A DNA stretch of 64,000 nucleotides, from the NCBI RefSeq assembly GCF_006716905.1, contig NZ_VFPV01000001.1, positions 673,501 to 737,500 on the forward strand, written 5' to 3'. This DNA is from Acidovorax temperans (lineage in GTDB: Bacteria; Pseudomonadota; Gammaproteobacteria; Burkholderiales; Burkholderiaceae_C). The position numbers and the translations under genes are program-made. The stretch's first letter is position 1. Every line of letters begins with the position of its first letter. Shown in pieces: positions 25,831-34,192 of the stretch. The notes under the pieces are model-generated. The model saw only the letters and a list, made by a program, of their open reading frames with translations, was not told where the DNA came from and made no database searches.

Positions 25831-25850
25831 TTGCCTACAGATTGCCTACA
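25831..25850 (+). repeat. Candidate integrase arm-site repeat, right end
   Basis: A 20-bp copy identical to 14750-14769 and in the same orientation, 59 bp inside the right att repeat. The left copy is 126 bp inside the left att repeat. The unequal spacing is normal for integrase arm sites. Confidence 0.55.
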
Positions 25851-25862
25851 AGCAACAGAAAA

Positions 25863-25899
25863 GAAAAAACCCCACTACCAAATTGATAGCGGGGTTTCC
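25863..25899 (-). terminator. Element-supplied terminator for tRNA-His
   Basis: On the minus strand, AAACCCCGCTA pairs with TAGTGGGGTTT (one mismatch), followed by a T-rich run. It lies 11 bp past the tRNA-His 3' end and replaces the original terminator, now at 14504-14535. Confidence 0.7.
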
Positions 25900-25909
25900 T
25901 TTGTTTACT

Positions 25910-25986
25910 TGGGGTGGCTGATGGGGCTCGAACCCACGACAACAGGAATCACAATCCTGGACTCTACCAACTGAGCTACAGCCACC
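25910..25986 (-). tRNA. tRNA-His (anticodon GTG), host of the integrative element
   Basis: Read on the minus strand, GGTGGCTG with the extra 5' G typical of tRNA-His, D arm GCTCAGTTGGTAGAG, anticodon loop ATTGTGATT with GTG, T arm with GGTTCGAGCCC, and an encoded CCA. The 3' 50 bases lie in the att repeat, so the element supplies or retains a complete 3' half and the tRNA stays functional. Confidence 0.95.
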
Positions 25987-26045
25987 GTAGACATAAATTA
26001 TAACCCAAATTCCCGCACTAATTTCAACGCGAGAAACTTAAATGA

Positions 26046-27959
26046 TCAAATATTGGAAGACTGGGGCCGGGCAGGTTTTATTTGAACCTTGAAACGCTCT
26101 TTGAGCATTTCGTAGTAAGCAAACCCTTCGGCTGTGGTCCACCACTGCTGCAACTGCTGACGTTGCTGAGCAGCTTGCTGGGCATCCACCCCTTCGCGAG
26201 GAATGATCCGCAACACCTTCACCACTGCGGTTCCCTGCGATCCCAGATCTGCACTCACCCAGGCGGGCAAATTGTCGGGCGAGGCACGCAAGGCTGCATC
26301 CACCACAGCACGAGGCAGGTTCTGCGTCTGATCGCGGGACACAACTACCGCCGGTGCCAGCCCTGCAGCAGGCGCGGCATTGCCCATCCACGCGGCCTTC
26401 TTGGCTTCTGCGTCCTTGCGGGCCAACTCTGCCGACTTTTCCGCGATCAGCAAAAGACGTACGCGATCGCTGACCTCTTGCAGGGCAAGCGTACGTGTAG
26501 GGGTGTAAGTCGAGATGCGCCCGGCTACCAGCTGGCTTGGACCGACTTCGATCGCACTGGTATTGCGCTTACCTTCCACGGAATCGTTGGCAAACAGTGC
26601 TTCCAAAAACTTGGGGTTGGCCAACGGGCCGCTGGCGCCAGGACCAGGAACGCGCGTGACACCTTCAGCCGTCTGGATTTTGAGCTTCAGGCTGTCAGCC
26701 ACAGGCTTGAGACTGTCTGGTTGCTCGTACACGCTGTTGGTGAATGCCTCAGCCACTTCCGCAAACTTGCGTTGCGCTTGCTGCTGCTTGAGTTCAGCTT
26801 CCAAAGACGGACGCAGTTCTTCAAACGAAGGTTGGCGTGGAGTCTTGATATCCGTCAGCAAAATGATGTGGTAGCCAAAGTCAGACTCCACCACGTCGCT
26901 GATCTCACCCTTTTTCATCGCAAATACAGCATCTTCAAAAGGCTTCACCATCGCACCGCGGCCAAAGAAGTTGAGATCTCCACCCGCTGGCGCCGACCCG
27001 GAGTCCTGCGATGACTTCTTGGCAACCTCCGCAAATGACGCTGGAGACTTACGCACTTGCGCCAGCAACTCTTGCGCACGTGCCTTGGCTTGCTCGCGGT
27101 CAGCAGCCGGTGCGTCTTTAGCGGCGTTGATCAGGATGTGGCTGGCACGGCGCTCTTCTTTCGCGGCCAGACGCGTCAGATTTTCCTTGTAGTAAGTACG
27201 CAGGTCATCTTCGTTCACACGGATGCCCGAGCGGACGCTGTCCAGGTCGAGAACGACATATTCCACGGCAGCTTGCTCCTGCTGCTGGAAACGCTGGGCA
27301 TTGGCCTTGTAGAAGGCTTCGATGTCCGCCTCGGTAGGGTTGACCTGCTTCGCGTAGTCGGTGGCATTGAAGCGAGCCACTTGAATTTCGCGGCGCTGGT
27401 AGAGCGAATCGAATGCCAGCTTGGCGGCAGCGTCGGTAGCGAACGCCGTACTCATCACGCCACCCATCACTTGGCTCACCGACAATTCGCGGCGGACGTT
27501 TGCTTCGAACCCTTCAGGTGTCAGGCCTTGGGCGCCGACCAATGAACGATAGGCTTCGGTATCGAGCGAGCCGTCGGGACGCTTCAACGCGGCGATGGCT
27601 GGGATATCTTGAAGGGCACGGGCCAGACGAGCGTCGCTGGTGATCAGGTGCGAGTTCTGCGCTGCCGCGGCAAACACGCGGTCACGAACCAGCCGCTCCA
27701 GCGTGGCATAACGCGCTTGGGGGGTGTCCAGCTGCTTGGGATCCACATTGGGGGATTGGGCGCGGATGCGGTCCGTTTCTTCCCTGTGGGCGTTATCCCA
27801 GTCCGCCTGCGTGATCTTGTGCCCATCAACGCGCGCCACCACTGGGCTCTTTTCAGAGAAGTAGTTGCTGTCGATACCCACCAGGACAAACGAAGGAATG
27901 ACCAGCAAGAACAACAAGAACATCACGATCTTGGAATGCTTGCGGATGGCTTCAAACAT
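26046..27959 (-). CDS. ppiD: PpiD-type periplasmic peptidyl-prolyl isomerase/chaperone
   Basis: A 637-residue inner-membrane-anchored periplasmic protein. One transmembrane helix lies at residues 12-30 (VMFLLFLLVIPSFVLVGI) after a short cytoplasmic MFEAIRKHSK. A SurA-like N-terminal chaperone domain follows, then a parvulin (PpiC) domain around residues 265-370, seen in RASHILINA, FAEVAKKSSQDSGSAPAGGD and FGYHIILLTD. It helps newly exported proteins at the Sec translocon. In minus-strand order it follows HU and tRNA-Val, with a terminator in between. Confidence 0.93.
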   Translation of the reverse strand: MFEAIRKHSKIVMFLLFLLVIPSFVLVGIDSNYFSEKSPVVARVDGHKITQADWDNAHREETDRIRAQSPNVDPKQLDTPQARYATLERLVRDRVFAAAAQNSHLITSDARLARALQDIPAIAALKRPDGSLDTEAYRSLVGAQGLTPEGFEANVRRELSVSQVMGGVMSTAFATDAAAKLAFDSLYQRREIQVARFNATDYAKQVNPTEADIEAFYKANAQRFQQQEQAAVEYVVLDLDSVRSGIRVNEDDLRTYYKENLTRLAAKEERRASHILINAAKDAPAADREQAKARAQELLAQVRKSPASFAEVAKKSSQDSGSAPAGGDLNFFGRGAMVKPFEDAVFAMKKGEISDVVESDFGYHIILLTDIKTPRQPSFEELRPSLEAELKQQQAQRKFAEVAEAFTNSVYEQPDSLKPVADSLKLKIQTAEGVTRVPGPGASGPLANPKFLEALFANDSVEGKRNTSAIEVGPSQLVAGRISTYTPTRTLALQEVSDRVRLLLIAEKSAELARKDAEAKKAAWMGNAAPAAGLAPAVVVSRDQTQNLPRAVVDAALRASPDNLPAWVSADLGSQGTAVVKVLRIIPREGVDAQQAAQQRQQLQQWWTTAEGFAYYEMLKERFKVQIKPARPQSSNI

Positions 27960-27982
27960 GGTCTCGATCTTTCAGTGACAAA

Positions 27983-28012
27983 AACAAAAGGCGAACTTTC
28001 GTTCGCCTTTGT
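27983..28012 (-). terminator. Terminator after tRNA-Val
   Basis: AAAGGCGAA and TTCGCCTTT form a 9-bp stem with a short loop, with T/A-rich flanks on both sides (TTTTGTTTTTG on the minus strand). It lies about 10 bp after the CCA end of tRNA-Val and before ppiD. Confidence 0.75.
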
Positions 28013-28020
28013 TTGTATGG

Positions 28021-28096
28021 TGGTGGGTCCTGACGGTCTCGAACCGCCGACCTACTCCGTGTAAAGGAGCCGCTCTACCAACTGAGCTAAGGACCC
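28021..28096 (-). tRNA. tRNA-Val (anticodon TAC)
   Basis: On the minus strand: acceptor GGGTCCT/AGGACCC, D arm GCTCAGTTGGTAGAGC, anticodon arm CTCC-TTTACAC-GGAG with TAC, T arm GGCGGTTCGAGACCG, discriminator A and encoded CCA. It begins 14 bp after the HU stop codon, so it is probably processed from the HU transcript. Confidence 0.95.
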
Positions 28097-28110
28097 GCCT
28101 AAAACAATTT

Positions 28111-28383
28111 TCAGTTCACAGCATCTTTCAATGCTTTGCCTGGACGGAACTTCGGAACTTTAGCAGCTTTGATTTTAATCGCAGCGCCGGTACGGGGATT
28201 GCGACCTGTGCGAGCTGCGCGCTTGCCCACTGCGAACGTACCAAAACCAACCAGAGAGACAGTGCCACCCTTCTTCAGGGTCTTCTTGACGGCTTCAATG
28301 GTCGACTCCAGAGCGCGTGCAGCGGCTGCCTTGGAGATGTCGGCATTGTTAGCGATGTGCTCGATCAGTTCGGTTTTGTTCAC
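28111..28383 (-). CDS. hupB: HU-family DNA-binding protein
   Basis: A 90-residue histone-like protein. From the GTG start at 28383 it reads [10 protein letters not shown], the standard HU beginning, with GAGAGG seven bases upstream. An ATG further upstream (28437) would add 18 residues not found in HU. The conserved arm [24 protein letters not shown] is present, including the Pro that wedges into DNA. HU bends and compacts DNA without strong sequence preference. A good sigma70 promoter lies about 135 bp upstream. tRNA-Val follows by 14 bp on the same strand. Confidence 0.93.
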   Translation of the reverse strand: MNKTELIEHIANNADISKAAAARALESTIEAVKKTLKKGGTVSLVGFGTFAVGKRAARTGRNPRTGAAIKIKAAKVPKFRPGKALKDAVN

Positions 28384-28516
28384 AAGAAGCCTCTCGGGAA
28401 TAGCGTTGATGGAATGTCTCGGGTATCTGGCCTTCACACGTCAAAGCGCTTCGCTGAAGAGCGTTAGCTTAGGACGGGGGAATGACTGGGGTACGCAGCA
28501 GGGTCTGCTGCGTCAG

Positions 28517-28545
28517 ATTAAAGCCATCGACTTCCGGGGTGTCAA
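28517..28545 (-). promoter_or_regulatory. Sigma70 promoter of the HU gene
   Basis: On the minus strand TTGACA (28545-28540) and TTTAAT (28522-28517) are separated by exactly 17 bp. Transcription would begin near 28510, giving a leader of about 127 bases before the HU GTG. The rest of the 315-bp gap between pgsA and HU shows nothing else. Confidence 0.65.
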
Positions 28546-28698
28546 TACAACACGCCGTTTTGCGGCGGCGCTGCGTGAATTCTAGTCTCATTTCTGCGCC
28601 CCGCCGGGCATGCAGCGCGTTTTTGTCGCCCCCATGCCGCATGAGCGGCTTCACCGATTGACACCTGCCAGACACTGTGAGGCTGCGCCAGATCGCGC

Positions 28699-29265
28699 TC
28701 AGCGAACCCGGGCGCGAATTTCAGGAAGGGCTTTTTGCAGGTAGTAAACCATCGACCAGACGGTGAGCACTGCAGAAGCCCAGATCAGCCAAGTTCCCCA
28801 CACGCCCGTGTCGATCACGCCAAACAAGCGCCCGTCGTACAGCAGGAAGGGGATCGCCAGCATCTGCACCGTGGTCTTGACCTTGCCGATCATGTGAACG
28901 GCCACACTCTTGCTTGCACCGATTTGGGCCATCCATTCGCGCAGGGCCGAGATCGCGATTTCACGGCCGATGATGATGAGCGCCACGAACACATCGGCGC
29001 GCTGCAAGTGCACCAAAACAAGCAAGGAGGCGCAGACCAGAAACTTGTCAGCGACCGGATCCAGAAACGCACCAAACGATGAGGTTTGATTGAGCTTGCG
29101 GGCCAGAAATCCGTCCAGCCAATCGGTGGCGGCAAACACCACAAACATCACCGTGGCGATGAGATTGCGGGTGGCCGGATCGATGGGTGCGTAGAACACC
29201 CCCACGATCAAAGGTATCGCGACAATGCGCGTCCAAGTCATCAGGGTGGGGATAGTCCAAAACAT
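28699..29265 (-). CDS. pgsA: CDP-diacylglycerol--glycerol-3-phosphate 3-phosphatidyltransferase
   Basis: A 188-residue membrane enzyme that makes phosphatidylglycerol phosphate. The CDP-alcohol phosphotransferase motif DG-x2-AR-x8-G-x3-D-x3-D is complete in DWLDGFLARKLNQTSSFGAF followed by LDPVADK. Four to five hydrophobic helices fit the family. The start at MFWTIPTLMTWTRI (29265) matches PgsA N-termini; the frame upstream to 29331 adds an unlikely Arg-rich stretch. In related genomes pgsA follows uvrC; here an IS110 element lies between them. Confidence 0.93.
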   Translation of the reverse strand: MFWTIPTLMTWTRIVAIPLIVGVFYAPIDPATRNLIATVMFVVFAATDWLDGFLARKLNQTSSFGAFLDPVADKFLVCASLLVLVHLQRADVFVALIIIGREIAISALREWMAQIGASKSVAVHMIGKVKTTVQMLAIPFLLYDGRLFGVIDTGVWGTWLIWASAVLTVWSMVYYLQKALPEIRARVR

Positions 29266-29463
29266 GGGCGCAATTGTGTCATGCACCCGACGTCCCGGGC
29301 GTGATCTCTGGCGAGCGCTGGCTTTTTGCAAAGTCGGTGCCTGCGGGCGTCAAAGTCTCAACGCGGGCAAATCCACAGGAGGCGCATAGCCCAAGCCACT
29401 GACGGAACCAGCCCACCCCTCTGTGGCGGCGGCGCCACGGCCTCGACGACAGAGGAATCAACC
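29266..29463. other. Gap between pgsA and the IS110 element
   Basis: About 200 bp of native sequence that would have lain between uvrC and pgsA before the insertion. No gene is seen. A GGCGGCGGCGCC stretch near 29424 is the only notable composition. Confidence 0.4.
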
Positions 29464-31056
29464 CTAGGGATCCCCTTACATGGACGTCTCCAGAAGAGCA
29501 AGATTCGGCGGCGTGAAGGTCTGAAGGGTTTGCAGTCTTACATACGGCCTGTCGGTGCAGGGTGTTCGTCCTGCTGGCCCTGATGGCATTCGCGGGTGAG
29601 GCTCCTGTCTGCACATCGGGCTTGATGCCCTGTATCCCTATCGGATTGCCCCCACCCCGGTTTGACCTGTTGACCCATCACACAAGCTTCTTGCATGCTC
29701 TCCTTCAAAACGGTTTCCTAGCGTTTGGTGTTCTCAGTTCATTGTGGTGGTCTCAGGCTGCGGCGAGGTCGACCGGATTCCATCTCACCTGGTCAAAGGC
29801 CTTGCCTTTGACCAGGACTGCCCAGACTGTTCGGGCCAGCTTGTTGGCCAGCGCCGCGACCACCACGCTGTATGGGCGGCGCAGTAACAGTCTCTCGATC
29901 CAGCCGCTTCGCTGACTCCTGGCAATCACGGCGCGAGCGCCGTGCATCAGCATGGTCCTCACATAAGGGTCTCCGCGTTTGGATATCCCCAACTGCCGGG
30001 TCTTCCCTCCGGTGCCAGTCTGTCGGGGCGTCAGTCCCAGCCAGGCGGCGAATTGCCTGCCGGACTCGAAGCTGGACAGGTCGGTTGCAGTAGATACCAA
30101 GGCTGTCGCCGTCAACGGACCGATGCCCGGTATGGCTTGCAGTGCCAGCATGTGCTGGTTTTGCTTGACCATCGAGGCCAGCCGTTTGTCCAGCTGATCG
30201 ATATCGCACTGCAGGCTGTCGATACGACGCAGTTGATCCTGAATGCTGACGACCACCACTTCTGGCAGCCGCTGTTCCTGGGCTTTGGCCAGTGCGTCCT
30301 GAACGAGCTTGAGCAATGCCCGGTGCCCCTCAGGCAGCACGATTCCGAACTCGTAGAGCAACCCGCGCAGCGCGTTGGTTTGCATGATGCGCACCTTCAT
30401 GAGCTGAGCGCGCATACGGTGCAGTGTCAGGCAAGCTTGCTGCTGCTCGTTCTTGACAGGCACGGCCTTGATGTGAGGTTGCTGGGCCGCTACCCAGATG
30501 GCCTGGGCATCACGGGCGTCAGTCTTGTCGCGCAGCACAAAGGCGCGAACATGCTTGGCGGGCAGCAGCTTGACCTCATGTCCCAGCGTCTGCAGCGTTC
30601 TGGCCCAGTGGTGCGCACCGCCACAAGCCTCCATCGCGACGAGGGACTTCTGACGATTGGCAAAGAATGCGGTTACTCGATCACGCCTGAGCTTGTGCCG
30701 GGTGACCTCGCCTGTCTGGGCATCCACGACGTGCAGCTGGAACACGTGCTTGGCAATATCCATTCCGATGACTGGCAGCGTTGCAGTAAATTGCATGGTG
30801 GGGCCTCCGGTTCAAAGGTGGTTGCGACGAACTTCCACTTTGGCACTTTGATGCCGTTACCGCCAGGCCCCACCTTGTATCGGGTAACAGGCCGACGGCG
30901 CCAACGGCGGTGTAGGTGGAGACGTCCATGCCATCTGCACAAATCACCGCGCCGTGTGCATCTGCGGCCTCGGGCGGTCTGCTGCGTTTTGCGCCTGGCA
31001 GCCCATCCCGATCCGCAGCGCTCACTTGCCGCTCGATTCGTGCAGAGGATCCCTAG
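29464..31056 (-). mobile_element. IS110-family insertion sequence between uvrC and pgsA
   Basis: One transposase gene with about 290 bp after it and 250 bp before it. A perfect 10-bp inverted repeat, CTAGGGATCC (29464-29473) and GGATCCCTAG (31047-31056), probably marks the ends or subterminal repeats, as in the IS1111 subgroup. The right repeat overlaps the uvrC stop codon. No target duplication is evident, as expected. The exact ends are uncertain by several bases. Confidence 0.7.
29753..30796 (-). CDS. IS110-family transposase
   Basis: A 347-residue recombinase of the IS110 family, apparently intact. The N-terminal RuvC-like DEDD domain shows Asp13 in GMDIAKH, Glu in VAMEACGG, and the Asp pair in DKTDARDAQAIW. 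The C-terminal Tnp_20 domain has AIPGIGPLTATALVS and the Ser-containing TGTGGKTRQLGISKRGDPYVR. These enzymes use a DEDD/Ser mechanism and, in characterised members, a bridge RNA encoded beside the gene. The non-coding flanks here are long enough to encode one. Confidence 0.93.
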   Translation of the reverse strand: MQFTATLPVIGMDIAKHVFQLHVVDAQTGEVTRHKLRRDRVTAFFANRQKSLVAMEACGGAHHWARTLQTLGHEVKLLPAKHVRAFVLRDKTDARDAQAIWVAAQQPHIKAVPVKNEQQQACLTLHRMRAQLMKVRIMQTNALRGLLYEFGIVLPEGHRALLKLVQDALAKAQEQRLPEVVVVSIQDQLRRIDSLQCDIDQLDKRLASMVKQNQHMLALQAIPGIGPLTATALVSTATDLSSFESGRQFAAWLGLTPRQTGTGGKTRQLGISKRGDPYVRTMLMHGARAVIARSQRSGWIERLLLRRPYSVVVAALANKLARTVWAVLVKGKAFDQVRWNPVDLAAA

Positions 31057-33050
31057 CGCAAGGCGCGGTAAATCTCTTCCGCCAGCTCGCGCGAAATGCC
31101 CTCCACCGTGGCCAGGTCTTCCACACTGGCCGCAGCCACGCCGCGCACCCCGCCAAAGCGCTGCAGCAGACGCGCGCGCTTCTTGGGGCCAACCCCCGCA
31201 ATTTCTTCGAGCTGACCGCCACCCACCCGCACCTTGGCCCGCGCAGCCCGCATGCCGGTGATGGCAAAGCGGTGTGCCTCGTCGCGGATCTGCGCCACCA
31301 GCATCAGCGCGGCAGAGTCTTTGCCCAGGTAGATCTTTTCGCGCCCATCGGCAAACACCAGTTCTTCCAGGCCCACCTTGCGGCCCTCGCCCTTCTCCAC
31401 GCCCACGATGCGTGCCAGGTCCAGGCCCAGGGTGGTGAACACCTCACGGGCCACACCCACCTGGCCCTTGCCACCGTCGATGAGCACCAGGTCGGGCAGG
31501 CGCGCGGCCCCTTTGCGCTGTGGCGCTGCGCCATCGGCCCCTGCCGCGGCAAAGTCGATACCGCCCTCTTCGCGCTGGGCTTCAACCACCTTGCTGTAGC
31601 GCCGCGTCAGCACCTGGCGCATGGCGGCGTAGTCGTCGCCACCGGTGATGCCTTCGATCTTGTAGCGCCGGTACTCGCTGCTTTGCAGCTTGTGGTGATG
31701 GAACACCACGCATGATGCCTGGGTGGCTTCGCCCGCAGTGTGCGAAATGTCGAAGCACTCGATCGTGAGCTGGTCCAGGTCCTCAGGCGGCAAGTCCAAT
31801 GCCTCGGCCAAGGCACGCGTGCGGGCCTGTTGCGAGCCCTCTTCCGCCAAAAGGCGGGCCAGTTGCAAGTCGGCGTTCTTTTGCGCCATGTCGAGCCAGG
31901 CACGGCGCTGCTCGCGCGGCTGGTGGATGGCATGTACGCGCACACCGGTTTGCTCGGTCAATGCGTCCATCAGCGCCTTGTCCACCGCCACGCTGGTGAC
32001 CAGCAAGGGCGGCACCGGCACGCCGATGTAATGCTGGGCGATGAAGGCTTCCAGCACCAGTGCCTCTACCGGGCGCGCGACAGGCGCGGGATGGGATGCG
32101 GCTTCGTCAGAGCCATCACCGCCCTCTTCCTCAAACACGGCGGCGGCATCCTCTACGTGCACGGGGAAGTAAGGCCGGTCACCCAGGTGGCGGCCACCGC
32201 GCACCATGGCCAGATTGACGCAGGCGCGCCCGCCTTGCACACGCACGGCGAGGATGTCCACATCCTTGTCGTCCACCGTTTCAATGGCCTGCTGGTGCAG
32301 CACCCGCGACAGCGCCTGGATCTGGTTGCGCACCTCGGCCGCCTGCTCGAATTCGAGCTTGTCAGAGTGCGCCATCATGCGCACCTCCAGCGCCTGCAGC
32401 AGCTCCTGCGTTTCACCACGCAGCAGCGCCTCAGCATGCTGCACGTCGGCGGCATAGGCTTCGGGCGAAATCAGGTCCACACAAGGCCCGGTGCAGCGCT
32501 TGATCTGGTACAGCAGGCAGGGCCGCGTGCGGTTGGCAAACACCGTGTCTTCGCAGGTGCGCAGCCTGAACACTTTTTGCAGAAGCTGAATGCTCTCCTT
32601 CACCGCCCAGGCGCTGGGGTACGGGCCAAAGTAGCGGTGCTTTTTGTCCACCGCCCCACGGTAGTACGCCATGCGCGGAAAGACTTGGCCCGGCGCGTCA
32701 CCAGTGCCCCCAGCCGTGCCGGTGATCTTGAGGTAAGGGTAGCTCTTGTCGTCGCGGAACAGGATGTTGAACTTGGGGTTCAACGTCTTGATCAGGTTGT
32801 TTTCCAGCAGCAGCGCCTCGGCCTCGGAGCGCACCACCGTGGTCTCCATGCGCACGATCTTGCTGACCATGTGGCCAATGCGCGTGCCGCCATGGTTCTT
32901 CTGGAAGTAGCTCGATACCCGGCGCTTGAGGTTGAGCGCCTTGCCCACGTACAGCAGCGCATCCTGCGCGTCGAAATAGCGGTACACGCCCGGCAGCGCA
33001 GGCAGCGCAGCCACCTGGGCCAGAAGTTCTTCGGAATGCACATCAGACAT
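31053..33050 (-). CDS. uvrC: UvrABC excinuclease subunit C
   Basis: A 665-residue nucleotide-excision-repair endonuclease. The GIY-YIG domain is at the N-terminus ([20 protein letters not shown]), followed by a Cys-containing region ([13 protein letters not shown]), the UvrB-binding UVR motif, the RNase H-like UvrC C-domain ([22 protein letters not shown]) and a helix-hairpin-helix pair at the end. It cuts on both sides of lesions held by UvrB. The start MSDVHSEE (33050) is preferred; the open frame to 33089 adds a non-conserved stretch. The stop codon overlaps the IS110 inverted repeat, yet the C-terminus looks complete. Confidence 0.95.
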   Translation of the reverse strand: MSDVHSEELLAQVAALPALPGVYRYFDAQDALLYVGKALNLKRRVSSYFQKNHGGTRIGHMVSKIVRMETTVVRSEAEALLLENNLIKTLNPKFNILFRDDKSYPYLKITGTAGGTGDAPGQVFPRMAYYRGAVDKKHRYFGPYPSAWAVKESIQLLQKVFRLRTCEDTVFANRTRPCLLYQIKRCTGPCVDLISPEAYAADVQHAEALLRGETQELLQALEVRMMAHSDKLEFEQAAEVRNQIQALSRVLHQQAIETVDDKDVDILAVRVQGGRACVNLAMVRGGRHLGDRPYFPVHVEDAAAVFEEEGGDGSDEAASHPAPVARPVEALVLEAFIAQHYIGVPVPPLLVTSVAVDKALMDALTEQTGVRVHAIHQPREQRRAWLDMAQKNADLQLARLLAEEGSQQARTRALAEALDLPPEDLDQLTIECFDISHTAGEATQASCVVFHHHKLQSSEYRRYKIEGITGGDDYAAMRQVLTRRYSKVVEAQREEGGIDFAAAGADGAAPQRKGAARLPDLVLIDGGKGQVGVAREVFTTLGLDLARIVGVEKGEGRKVGLEELVFADGREKIYLGKDSAALMLVAQIRDEAHRFAITGMRAARAKVRVGGGQLEEIAGVGPKKRARLLQRFGGVRGVAAASVEDLATVEGISRELAEEIYRALR

Positions 33051-33097
33051 GCAGCGTATTGTGGCCGCGCCACAACGGTGCAGCAGCAACGTGACTC

Positions 33098-33158
33098 CTA
33101 TAGCTACATTTTTTATAGCTTGCAGCGCTTATCCAACAAGCGCTACAAGCCATTTTTA
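33098..33158 (+). repeat. Dispersed 55-60 bp repeat, intergenic copy
   Basis: TTTTTTATAGCT, then GCAGCGCTT, AAGCGCTACAAGCC and ATTTTT, with the GCGCTT/AAGCGC palindrome. It lies between uvrC and the Bug gene. Confidence 0.65.
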
Positions 33159-33161
33159 TGC

Positions 33162-34142
33162 TTATTCCGCCTCGATCTTCGAGGTTTTCACCACCGTGGC
33201 CCAGTTGGCCAGGTCAGCACGCACCTTGTCACCCAGCTGCGCGGGCGTCTGGTAATCGGCCGTCGCGCCCTGCTCCTGCGCCTTTTGCTGGAATGTGGGG
33301 CTTTGCACCACGGTGCGGATGTCCGCTGTCAGCTTGTCCACCACGGCCTTGGGCACGCCGGCTGGGGCAAACACCGCAAACCAGGACGTGGCATCAACCT
33401 TGGGGTAGCCCGCCTCGGCCGTGGTCGGCACATCCGGCAGGCTGGGCAGGCGCTGCTTGCCCGTCACCGCCAGCACGCGCAGCTTGCCGCTGGCGATGTG
33501 CGGCATGAACGGAGGCGCGGTGCCAAAAGTCAGGTCCACCTGGCCGCCCAGCAGGTCCTGCAGCGCGGGGCCGGTGCCCTTGTAAGGCACGTGCACCATC
33601 TTGATGGCACCCTGCTGCTCCAGCATGGCACCCGTGACGTGCTGCAGCGAGCCGTTACCCGACGAGGCGTAGTTGAGCTTGCCGGGGTTGGCCTTGGCGT
33701 AGGCGATCAGCTCAGGCAGCGTTTTCACCGGCAGGTCGGCCCGTACCACGATGATCTGCGGGGCCGAGATGATGTTGGCCACAGGCTGGAAGTCGCCCTG
33801 GTCCCACTGCTTTTGCTTGGTGATGTGGGGCGAGATGACGTGGTAGCCCGAGTACTGCATCAGCAGCGTGTAGCCATCGGCCTCGGCGCGCTTGACGATG
33901 CTGGCGGCAATGTTGCCGTTACCACCGCCCTTGTTGTCCACCACCACCGTCTGGCCCAGCACGGGGCCCAGGGCCTGCGCCAGCATGCGGGCCGACAGGT
34001 CGGTGGTGCCGCCAGCGGCGGTAGGCACCACCATGGTCACGGTCTTGCTGGGGTAGGCAGATTGCGCTGTGGCGCTGCCCAGAAAGCCTGTGGCCAGGGC
34101 CGCCAGGGCGAGGGTGGTGAATTGCTTGCGATGTAGCTTCAT
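33162..34142 (-). CDS. Bug-family (TctC-like) tripartite tricarboxylate transporter receptor
   Basis: A 326-residue periplasmic solute-binding protein with a signal peptide ending near ATAQS. The TctC/Bug features are clear: YPSKTVTMVVPTAAGGTTDL at the mature start, VVDNKGGGNGNIAA, HVPYKGTGPALQDLLGGQVDL and the domain-closing FAPAGVPKAVVDKL. Bug proteins bind carboxylates such as citrate-like acids or aromatic acids. No TctA/TctB membrane subunits are nearby, which is common for Bug proteins in Comamonadaceae. It is the last of four same-strand genes ending here. The start at 34142 begins the signal peptide. Confidence 0.93.
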   Translation of the reverse strand: MKLHRKQFTTLALAALATGFLGSATAQSAYPSKTVTMVVPTAAGGTTDLSARMLAQALGPVLGQTVVVDNKGGGNGNIAASIVKRAEADGYTLLMQYSGYHVISPHITKQKQWDQGDFQPVANIISAPQIIVVRADLPVKTLPELIAYAKANPGKLNYASSGNGSLQHVTGAMLEQQGAIKMVHVPYKGTGPALQDLLGGQVDLTFGTAPPFMPHIASGKLRVLAVTGKQRLPSLPDVPTTAEAGYPKVDATSWFAVFAPAGVPKAVVDKLTADIRTVVQSPTFQQKAQEQGATADYQTPAQLGDKVRADLANWATVVKTSKIEAE

Positions 34143-34192
34143 GGGGTCTCCGTCGTTGATGTTGTGAATGGGGGACTGTGGTGCGGCAGGGT

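Larger units (their letters stand above)
25584..25908. other. Right end of the integrative element, no gene
   Basis: No convincing gene. The segment holds the right copy of the TTGCCTACAGATTGCCTACA repeat and a terminator facing tRNA-His, described separately. The rest shows no recognisable feature. Confidence 0.6.
14573..25959. mobile_element. Integrative (probably mobilizable) element in tRNA-His, 11.3 kb
   Basis: The element is bounded by perfect 51-bp direct repeats at 14573-14623 and 25909-25959, which are the 3' part of tRNA-His. The right copy completes a functional tRNA; the left is a fragment. A tyrosine integrase gene starts 164 bp inside the left repeat and reads inward. Inside are a BrnTA module, an AlpA-like regulator, a MobV-like relaxase, an HGGxSTGxKT protein, a Rep-like protein with internal iterons and about eight unknown proteins, nearly all on the plus strand and often overlapping by 4 bp. 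No capsid, packaging or type IV secretion genes are visible. This suggests a mobilizable integrated replicon rather than a prophage. Confidence 0.88.

Noticed and set aside
14573-25959. Prophage
   Set aside because: No capsid, tail, portal, terminase or lysis gene is visible; relaxase and Rep-like genes point to a mobilizable element.
31740-34136. Long plus-strand open frame of about 800 codons
   Set aside because: It runs antisense across uvrC and a Bug gene and has no recognisable motif. Such frames arise by codon bias in high-GC genes.
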